64,000 bases of DNA from Terriglobia bacterium (GTDB taxonomy: Bacteria; Acidobacteriota; Terriglobia; Bryobacterales; Bryobacteraceae). Where the stretch lies: NCBI GenBank assembly GCA_020073345.1, contig JAIQFI010000007.1, positions 1 through 64,000 of the forward strand, written 5' to 3'. Made by a program: the position numbers and the translations under genes. The notes below the pieces were generated by a model, which saw nothing but the letters and a program-made list of their open reading frames with translations, was not told where the DNA came from and did not search any database. Of the stretch, positions 57,668-64,000 are shown piece after piece. The stretch's first letter is position 1. Each line of letters begins with the position of its first letter.

Positions 57668-59836
57668 CTATTTAAGGTTCCGCTCGAAGAAATCCACCAT
57701 AGCGGCGTTCAACTGGCGGGCTTCGGCGCCCGTCACCGCATGAGTCTTCTGGGTGTAAACCTGCATCTCGAATTGCTTGCTCGCGCGCTCCAGCGCATCG
57801 ATCATCTGCACGGTGTTCTGGAAGAGCACGTTGTCGTCCTCCACATTGTGCGCGATCATCAGCTTCCCTTTAAGGTTCTTCGCCTGCGGCGGCAGGGCGG
57901 TATTTCTATAGCCGTCCGGGTTGTCTTTCGGCAGGCCCATGTAACGCTCCGTGTAGATGGTGTCGTAATTATGCCAATCCGTCACCGGAGCTCCCGCGAT
58001 GCCGGCCCGGAACACGTCCGGCGCGTTCAGCATGCCGCTGAGCGTCATGAACCCGCCGTAACTCCAGCCGCGAATGCCGACGCGCGCCCGATCGACGAAC
58101 CCGAGCGACACCAGGTGTTCGACGCCGGCCACTTGATCGGCCAGCTCTGTTAAGCCGAGCTTTCGGAACACCGGCGTCTCAAACGCATGCCCCCGGCCCG
58201 ACGATCCGCGATTGTCCACTTGCCAGACCACGAAGCCCTTGTTCGCCAACACCTGATCCAGGTCAGCACCCATCCAGGCATTGCGCACTCCTTGCGAATC
58301 CGGGCCGCCGTAGACCAGCACGACCGCCGGATATGTCTTGCCCGCCTCGAATCCCGCGGGCCGGATGAGTCGAGCATAAAGCAACGTTCCGTCCGGACTC
58401 CGGAAGTCTACCAGTTCCGTCGGCAGAATCTCGTACTCTTCGGTCAGGCGTCGGTTCACCTCGCGATACACACCCAGTTCGCGTCCATCTCCGGCGTGAA
58501 TAGTCGTGCGCGGGGGCGACGATACGCTCGAAAAGGTATCGAGATAGAAGTGTCCGCCCGGCCCCATCGCAATAGTATGCGTGCCTGAGCCAGAGCTGAG
58601 CCGTTGCTTCCCCTCGCCGGTCGTTTCAAACGTGTAACCAACACTGTAGAATTGCCGCTCCAGCGGGCTGGTCTCGCTCGCGGTGTAATAAACGCGCCCG
58701 GCAGCCTCGTCGACGCCAGTGATCCCGGTCACCTCCCAGGAGCCGCGCGTCAGCTGCTTCGATTCTTTTCCGTCGATCGAGTACAGATAGATGTGACGGA
58801 AACCGTCGCGCTCGCTCAGCCACAGGAATTGTTTCCCGCCACTCACGAACACCGGATCCTGTGGCACATTAACCCAGTATTTGTCGGTTTCCTCTAAAAT
58901 CCGCGAAGTCTTCCCCGATCCGGCTCCGGCCAAGAGCAGGTCCAGTTTGTTCTGCACCCGGTTTGTGCGCACCACGTACACGTTCCTCGAATCCGGCGTC
59001 CAGCCGGCACGGGCGATCAGCGAGTCGCGCGTGCTGCCCACTTCGATCCATCGAGTACTCCCGCCGTGGGCGTCCACCACGCCGACCCGGACATCGGGAT
59101 TATTCTCCCCAGCCTGCGGATAGCGCTGCGGCTCATAGATCGGACGAAGCCCCCGCAAATCTTCGTGAGGATAGAGCGGCTCGCGGCTGATATCGAATTG
59201 CAGATAGACGATCGACTTGGAATCGGGCGACCACCAGTACGCCGTGCCCAGATCGAGTTCTTCCGGATACACCCAGTCCAAACCGGCGTTGCGCGATGTG
59301 TCCGACCCGCCCGTCGTCAGACGCGTCTCGCGCTTCGAGGCAATGTCGAGCGTGTATAAGTCCCACTCTCGACGAAAAGCCACCGACTTCCCGTCCGGCG
59401 AGATCTTCGGATCACGCTCGGCGACTGCTGTTTTGGTGAGTTGGCTCCACTTGCCGGAATCGACCTGAATGAGGAAAACGTCCCCGCCGCCGGAATAGAG
59501 CACCTGGCCACCGGCCCATTGCACTGGCGTTTCACGTACCCGCCGGTTCTCCCACTCGAATGACCCCGATTCCGGGATCACCGGTCGCACGGCAGCCGAA
59601 TCCATCGCAGCAGTGTCGATCAGGTCTTTCGACGCTCTGGTGGCGGGATCATAAACCACTAGCTTCCCGGCCTGCCGGTATAAGAACTGTTTTCCGTCCG
59701 GCGCCCAGGCCACCGGGTTTCCAGGACCTTCAGGAGCCAGCCGGGCTGCTTCCTGCACGGTCTCCAGAGTGATGAGTTTTTTCTGCGCCAGTAGACATAG
59801 TGGAACGCACGCCAGGAACAAAAATGCCGCTCTCAT
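57668..59836 (-). CDS. S9B dipeptidyl-peptidase IV-like serine peptidase
   Basis: A signal peptide (FLFLACVPLCLLAQ) is followed by an eight-bladed WD-like propeller (GSFEWENRRVRE, WDLYTLDIASKRETRLTTGG, DLGTAYWWSPDSKSIVYLQF, RDGFRHIYLYSIDGK). The C-terminal hydrolase has VDNRGSSGRGHAFET, the nucleophile in RGWSYGGFMTLS, the Asp in AHNVEDDNVLFQN and the His in TQKTHAVTG. Length of 722 aa fits DPP IV. It is secreted, probably periplasmic, and cleaves Xaa-Pro dipeptides. It diverges from the beta-CASP gene. Confidence 0.93.
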   Translation of the reverse strand: MRAAFLFLACVPLCLLAQKKLITLETVQEAARLAPEGPGNPVAWAPDGKQFLYRQAGKLVVYDPATRASKDLIDTAAMDSAAVRPVIPESGSFEWENRRVRETPVQWAGGQVLYSGGGDVFLIQVDSGKWSQLTKTAVAERDPKISPDGKSVAFRREWDLYTLDIASKRETRLTTGGSDTSRNAGLDWVYPEELDLGTAYWWSPDSKSIVYLQFDISREPLYPHEDLRGLRPIYEPQRYPQAGENNPDVRVGVVDAHGGSTRWIEVGSTRDSLIARAGWTPDSRNVYVVRTNRVQNKLDLLLAGAGSGKTSRILEETDKYWVNVPQDPVFVSGGKQFLWLSERDGFRHIYLYSIDGKESKQLTRGSWEVTGITGVDEAAGRVYYTASETSPLERQFYSVGYTFETTGEGKQRLSSGSGTHTIAMGPGGHFYLDTFSSVSSPPRTTIHAGDGRELGVYREVNRRLTEEYEILPTELVDFRSPDGTLLYARLIRPAGFEAGKTYPAVVLVYGGPDSQGVRNAWMGADLDQVLANKGFVVWQVDNRGSSGRGHAFETPVFRKLGLTELADQVAGVEHLVSLGFVDRARVGIRGWSYGGFMTLSGMLNAPDVFRAGIAGAPVTDWHNYDTIYTERYMGLPKDNPDGYRNTALPPQAKNLKGKLMIAHNVEDDNVLFQNTVQMIDALERASKQFEMQVYTQKTHAVTGAEARQLNAAMVDFFERNLK

Positions 59837-59874
59837 CGTATCCTGATTGTAAGTTGAATGCGGATCGTAATTGA

Positions 59875-61272
59875 ATGAGAGTAACTTTTTGGGGTGCCGC
59901 CCAAACGGTTACCGGGTCCATGCACCACGTCGAGGCGGCAGGCAAGAGATTCCTTCTCGACTGTGGTTTATATCAGGGACGCCGCCGCGACGCGTTTGAG
60001 CGAAACAGTCATTTTCCGTTTCCGGTGTCCAGTATCGACGGCGTGATTCTTTCCCACGCCCACATCGATCACAGCGGAAATCTTCCCACGTTGGTTCACA
60101 ACGGCTACTCCGGGCCGATCTACACCACGCCGGCGACCATCGATCTGTGCCTGCCCATGCTGGCCGATTCGGCCTTCCTCCAGCAAAAGGACATCGAGTT
60201 CTGCAACCGCCGCCGGGAACATCGGAGGGCCCTTGGCCGCGATGATCGGGAGTGTGAGCCCCTGTACCTTCCTGAGGACGCCGAACGCGTAAATCCCCTG
60301 TTCTGCCCGGTCGGGCTGGGCGAAACCAAGGAAGTGGCGCCCGGATTCCGCTACCGGACCTACGAAGCCGGGCACATGCTCGGCGCGACTTCGATGGTGA
60401 TCGAGGCCGATGGCGTGCGCCTGGCCTTCTCCGGCGACGTCGGCCGCAAGAACCTGCCGATTCTCCGCGACCCGGTCTCGCCCGATCCGGTGGACTATCT
60501 GATCATGGAGAGCACCTACGGAGACCGATTCCATAAGCCGGTCGCGGACGTCGCCGAGAAGCTTGCCGACGTCGTAAATCGGACCGCCGGGCGGGGCGGC
60601 AGAATCATCGTCCCCTGCTTCGCCGTGGGACGCACCCAGCAATTAGTGATGATCTTGCATCAGTTGATGGATGCGCACCGGATTCCCTCCATCCCCATCT
60701 TCGTCGACAGTCCTCTGGCTGTGAACGCCACGGAGGTTTTTCGCAAGCACCCGGAGTGCTACGACGAAGAAACCCGAAAGTTTTTGTCCGAGGGCGACGA
60801 CCCTTTCGGCTTCTCCCGCCTGCGCTACATCCGCGAAGCCAGCGAGTCGAAGGCGCTCAACAGCCTGCATGGTCCGTTCCTGGTCCTGTCCGCCTCCGGG
60901 ATGTGCGAGGGCGGGCGTATCTTGCATCATTTGCGGAACAACGTCGAAGATCCCCGCAACACGGTCCTCTTCACTGGATTCCAGGCCGAATACACTCTCG
61001 GCCGCAAGATCCTGAATGGAGACCGCGAAGTTCCGATCTTCGGCGAGCCGATGCAGCTCCGCGCGGAAGTGGTTTCACTGGACGAGCTGAGCGGCCACGC
61101 CGATCAAGGGGAGCTGATCGAATGGATGCGCCCGCTGGCGGCGCGACTGAAGAAAGTATTCCTGGTGCACGGCGAGCTCGCCCAGGGCGCGGCGCTTGCG
61201 GAAGTGATCCGCAAGGAATTCCACATCGACGTGCAACAACCTTCGAGAGGGCATAGTTTCCTACTGAATTGA
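59875..61272 (+). CDS. Beta-CASP metallo-beta-lactamase-fold RNase-like protein
   Basis: The metallo-beta-lactamase core has FWGAAQTVTGSMHHVE, SHAHIDHSGNLP (HxHxDH), YEAGHMLGATSMV (third-motif His), FSGDVGR (Asp) and ESTYGDRFH. The beta-CASP insert contains VPCFAVGRTQQLV, FVDSPLAVNATEVF, ASGMCEGGRILHHL and the final ELSGHADQGEL. These are the motifs of CPSF73-like RNA-processing enzymes. Length is 465 aa, cytoplasmic. It is followed 13 bp later by the AIM24 gene. Confidence 0.92.
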   Translation: MRVTFWGAAQTVTGSMHHVEAAGKRFLLDCGLYQGRRRDAFERNSHFPFPVSSIDGVILSHAHIDHSGNLPTLVHNGYSGPIYTTPATIDLCLPMLADSAFLQQKDIEFCNRRREHRRALGRDDRECEPLYLPEDAERVNPLFCPVGLGETKEVAPGFRYRTYEAGHMLGATSMVIEADGVRLAFSGDVGRKNLPILRDPVSPDPVDYLIMESTYGDRFHKPVADVAEKLADVVNRTAGRGGRIIVPCFAVGRTQQLVMILHQLMDAHRIPSIPIFVDSPLAVNATEVFRKHPECYDEETRKFLSEGDDPFGFSRLRYIREASESKALNSLHGPFLVLSASGMCEGGRILHHLRNNVEDPRNTVLFTGFQAEYTLGRKILNGDREVPIFGEPMQLRAEVVSLDELSGHADQGELIEWMRPLAARLKKVFLVHGELAQGAALAEVIRKEFHIDVQQPSRGHSFLLN

Positions 61273-61285
61273 GGTAAATCCCATC

Positions 61286-62146
61286 ATGGCTTTTTGCGTT
61301 CAATGCGGCAGTCAGCTTCCCGATGTCGGACGATTCTGCACCAATTGTGGCTCGGCCATCTCCGGAGGGACTGCGGGACCTCCTCCCCCAGCGGTCCATC
61401 AACCGCTCGACTACACCATCCAGGGCGACAACCTTCAGGTGATTCGCATCCGCCTGCAGCCCGGCCAGGAGGTGTACGCCGAAGCCGGAAAGATGGTTTA
61501 CAAACAGCCGCAGGTAGCCTGGGAAACGCGTATGAGCGGCGAGACTCTCGGCGAAAAGATCTTTGGAGCGTTGAAGCGGAAGCTGATGGGCGAGTCCTTG
61601 TTCCTGACCTACTTCCGCGCATCCGTGCCGGGGGAAGTCGGCTTCGCGGGCAGTTATCCGGGGCGCGTCCAGGCGTTCGATCTGAAACCCGGCCAGAACA
61701 TCTTCGTGCAGCGCGATGCCTTCGTCGTAGCGCAGTCCACCATCCAGCTCAACATCGCGCTGGTCAAACGGCTCGGTGCCGGATTCTTCGGCGGCGAGGG
61801 ATTCATTCTCGAGCAGCTTACCGGGCCGGGAACGGTGTTCATCCATGCCGGCGGCGACTTTGTGGAGTTTACGCTGGGCGCGGGCGAGTCCCTGCAGATC
61901 GACACCGGCTGCATCGTGGCTTTTGATGAAACCGTGGACTACGACATCCAGCTGGCCGGCGGTATTCGGACCGCGCTGTTCGGGGGCGAAGGCCTCTTCC
62001 TAGCCACACTCACGGGTCCGGGCCGGGTGATCGTGCAGAGCCTGACGCTCCAGAAAATGCGCCGCGAGCTCGCGCCCTACCGCACCGGCGGCGACGAGCA
62101 CCAGGGTCTGAACATTATCTCGGGTCTCTTCAACAGCGACGATTAA
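61286..62146 (+). CDS. AIM24-family protein with N-terminal zinc ribbon
   Basis: The first 26 residues form a zinc ribbon (FCVQCGSQLPDVGRFCTNCG, two CxxC pairs), followed by a Pro-rich linker. Then comes the AIM24/TIGR00266 domain: YTIQGDNLQVIRIRLQPGQE, EAGKMVYKQPQVAWETRM, FGALKRKLMGESLFLTYFRA, FFGGEGFILEQLTGPGTVFI and ALFGGEGLFLATLTGPGRVI. The two GGEG-LTGPG repeats are the family's trimeric beta-sandwich elements. The biochemical role is unknown. It probably shares a transcript with the beta-CASP gene. Confidence 0.9.
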   Translation: MAFCVQCGSQLPDVGRFCTNCGSAISGGTAGPPPPAVHQPLDYTIQGDNLQVIRIRLQPGQEVYAEAGKMVYKQPQVAWETRMSGETLGEKIFGALKRKLMGESLFLTYFRASVPGEVGFAGSYPGRVQAFDLKPGQNIFVQRDAFVVAQSTIQLNIALVKRLGAGFFGGEGFILEQLTGPGTVFIHAGGDFVEFTLGAGESLQIDTGCIVAFDETVDYDIQLAGGIRTALFGGEGLFLATLTGPGRVIVQSLTLQKMRRELAPYRTGGDEHQGLNIISGLFNSDD

Positions 62147-62169
62147 CGTGAATCGTAGCCGCTGTCAGG

Positions 62170-64000
62170 CTACTTCGCCGCGAACGTCGTGATCCGCGCC
62201 CCCTGCAGCAGGATGTCGTTGTTGGGATTGTTCGGGTCGTACCCATAGTTGCTCGGCACATCCCGCATCCTGACGATGATCGAAATCGCGTTGCCCGGAG
62301 GGGGACCTCCCTGCGAGGAATCCGGAACTTTGACGTTGATCATCCACGACCCTGGATAAGTGGGATCCAAGCCGGAGAATAAAATGTTTTGCGAAACGTC
62401 TTTGGCGTTGATGATAACTACCAGATCAGACGCCTTGGTCGGTGTTGGACCGGAGGGTGCGAAGCCGTCCTGCGGCGGGTTATCCACCAGGCCCTGCCCC
62501 GTGAGTGCTAGCGTCAGCACTTTCCCCAGACCGACCGGGTTTTGCGGGCCATTCAGCGTCCCATCGTCAAAATTAATGGCGAGAATTTGCCCCGTGCCGG
62601 TTCCATTCACCGTCTTGAAGGCAGGATCGGCAGCCGCCATCAGAAAAGTTCCCGCGGCCACGATCTCGCCCGTGGCAGGATTAAACAGCAGGAATTCGGC
62701 GGTACCCGAGGTGGGTGCACTCCAGGGGACCACAAAGTTGATATACGCCTTCTGTACGATCGCGTAGATTCCCGAGGGCACTCCGTTCACCAGCATCTGC
62801 AGACCTGCAACCGTTTTGGGATACGGCGGATCATGGATCTCGTCGTTGACATTGAGGACCTTGCCAATCGGGGCCGCTTGCACCCACATCCCTGGCGTCA
62901 GCGGGTGCGTCGAGGTGAAACTGAATGCGTTCCGGGTCGCAAGCCTGGCAAAGTAAAACGTAATGCGATTCAGCGCTTCGCCTACAATCGGATTTTCAAA
63001 GGCGTCCAAAGCGATCGCCATCGGCAAGTTCGACGCGATCTGCTGGAGAATAGTGCCTGTATTCTGAAATGCGGTGACCTCGGGCAGGTGATAAATCGTA
63101 TTGGCGGCGCCGACCCACATCTCACCGCTGACCGTGCTGACCGCAATCCCCTGAGGCTGGGAGAAATTGGGGAAATTGAGGGCCGCGGCAGGACCCGTTT
63201 GAGCGATGGCCGAAGTATCGGGATAAACCGTGACCCGGTTGTTTCCGGAATCGCAAACATAGAGGCGGCCGGATGTATCCGTGGCGACACCCACGGGGCT
63301 GTTGAGGCCGGCCGGCGTAGCCGAGGCTGCGCTCAACGCATAGTTTGTCTGCCCCACCACGCTGAATGCGCTTTGTCCGTTGCTAAAGGGCTTCTTGAAC
63401 ACCAGCACGCGGTTGAGGGCTGTATCGGAAACCGCCAGATCGCCGTCGGGGAAAAGAGCCAGCCCATGGGGCGTTTTCATGGTCTGCTGTGAGGCGCTCT
63501 GGACCTTTTGCGTGAAGCTGTTTTGCCCCAGCACCACATCGGCGGTCTGGATGGTTCCCGCCGCAACGCTGAAAGGCGCCGGGAACCGCACTGCCCGCCC
63601 GTTGCCTGAATCGGCCACCCACAGGTTGCCACTGTCGTCCACTGCCAGACCCATCGGCCGGAGCAGCCCCGTCGCGGTCGGCAGATCGGGGTCGCCACTG
63701 GGATAGTTCGCCATGGCGCGGAATAAATCCTGCTGCCCGATCACCAGATCCGCCTTTTGTGTGAGAACCGACCGCGCGTTTGTTCCCACCGATCGCGCGT
63801 CTCGAAATCCCAAAACACGGTTATTGTACGTATCGGCAATGTACAGGTGAGGAGGATCAGAACTCTTGTCGACAACGATTCCGCCGCCGGTAGCAATCTG
63901 ATTGTTAACCTTTAAGCCGATCCAGACTTCCTTGCCCTCGATCAGATTGGGAACGCTGAATGGAAAGTCCGTTTGGCCAACTACGATACTTGCCGAATTG
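62170..64000 (-). CDS. NHL-repeat protein, N-terminus cut by window edge
   Basis: The track begins at TTG 63813, but the frame stays open to the window edge with clear protein sequence, including PHLYIADTYNNRVLGF, so the start lies outside. NHL/propeller repeats recur: MGLAVDDSGNLWVADSGNGR, HGLALFPDGDLAVSDTALNR, PVGVATDTSGRLYVCDSGNN and QGIAVSTVSGEMWVGAANTI, each carrying RVLVF/RVTVY-type strands. The C-terminal third is a beta-sandwich repeat region (LQMLVNGVPSGIYAIVQKAY, then FVVPWSAPTSGTAEFLL), of the type seen in secreted Acidobacteriota proteins. Probably a secreted adhesin or sensor; function unknown. Convergent with the AIM24 gene. Confidence 0.85.
   Translation of the reverse strand, partial: NSASIVVGQTDFPFSVPNLIEGKEVWIGLKVNNQIATGGGIVVDKSSDPPHLYIADTYNNRVLGFRDARSVGTNARSVLTQKADLVIGQQDLFRAMANYPSGDPDLPTATGLLRPMGLAVDDSGNLWVADSGNGRAVRFPAPFSVAAGTIQTADVVLGQNSFTQKVQSASQQTMKTPHGLALFPDGDLAVSDTALNRVLVFKKPFSNGQSAFSVVGQTNYALSAASATPAGLNSPVGVATDTSGRLYVCDSGNNRVTVYPDTSAIAQTGPAAALNFPNFSQPQGIAVSTVSGEMWVGAANTIYHLPEVTAFQNTGTILQQIASNLPMAIALDAFENPIVGEALNRITFYFARLATRNAFSFTSTHPLTPGMWVQAAPIGKVLNVNDEIHDPPYPKTVAGLQMLVNGVPSGIYAIVQKAYINFVVPWSAPTSGTAEFLLFNPATGEIVAAGTFLMAAADPAFKTVNGTGTGQILAINFDDGTLNGPQNPVGLGKVLTLALTGQGLVDNPPQDGFAPSGPTPTKASDLVVIINAKDVSQNILFSGLDPTYPGSWMINVKVPDSSQGGPPPGNAISIIVRMRDVPSNYGYDPNNPNNDILLQGARITTFAAK

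Noticed and set aside
62155-62173. GTAGCC/GGCTAC inverted repeat as a terminator
   Set aside because: The stem is only 6 bp, has no T-tract and overlaps the stop codon of the NHL gene.

Overview
The window looks like chromosomal DNA from a GC-rich Gram-negative soil bacterium, most probably an Acidobacteriota of the Bryobacterales/Solibacter type. This is an inference from gene content: a very large TonB receptor with an N-terminal carboxypeptidase-regulatory domain, NHL and SMP-30 propellers, many small secreted proteins of Acidobacteriota-type families, and GTG or SD-poor starts. No rRNA, CRISPR array or insertion sequence was seen.

Layout. 1-3.5 kb: the 5' part of tuf and tRNA-Thr(GGT), tRNA-Tyr and tRNA-Gly, in a scattered version of the classical Tyr-Gly-Thr-tuf cluster, with a two-gene unknown secreted-protein operon between them. 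3.5-6.7 kb: a small accessory zone with an orphan antitoxin-like gene, a secreted protein, a frameshifted Shedu-like (DUF4263) nuclease gene, tRNA-Thr(TGT), and an XRE regulator lying between the tRNA and a degraded 40-bp copy of its 3' end. 6.7-14.2 kb: an ArsC-like protein without cysteine, an SMP-30 propeller, a PilZ protein, a GH20 hexosaminidase and a minus-strand operon panB-panC-DUF481-glycosyltransferase. 14.3-20.8 kb: an ISC iron-sulfur operon (Rrf2 regulator, iscS, iscU, iscA, hscB, hscA, iscX) with a clear promoter and dyad operator, running into an M28 peptidase. 20.8-27.4 kb: minus-strand operon CusF-like lipoprotein, recO, glyQ, glyS, ppdK.

27.5-35.7 kb: TonB-dependent receptor, O-antigen-ligase-like protein, a small lipoprotein, a short SecA-like ATPase, a structured leader and a coiled-coil membrane protein ending at a strong hairpin. 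35.8-45 kb: two ECF sigma/anti-sigma-like modules with secreted proteins (including a diverged pair of paralogues and tandem DUF4252 genes), an alpha/beta hydrolase, an Rrf2-cysK pair and a small secreted protein. 45-51.4 kb: addB-addA recombination nuclease. 51.4-57 kb: a CzcA-type metal efflux RND operon whose outer-membrane gene may start at ATT. 57-64 kb: FG-GAP protein, S9 peptidase, beta-CASP metallo-hydrolase, AIM24 protein, and an NHL protein running off the right edge.

Most of the window is housekeeping. The parts most worth a second look are the 3.5-6.7 kb tRNA-associated accessory zone, the short SecA neighbourhood, and the start and regulatory signals noted below. All functions are read from motifs by eye; no database search was run.
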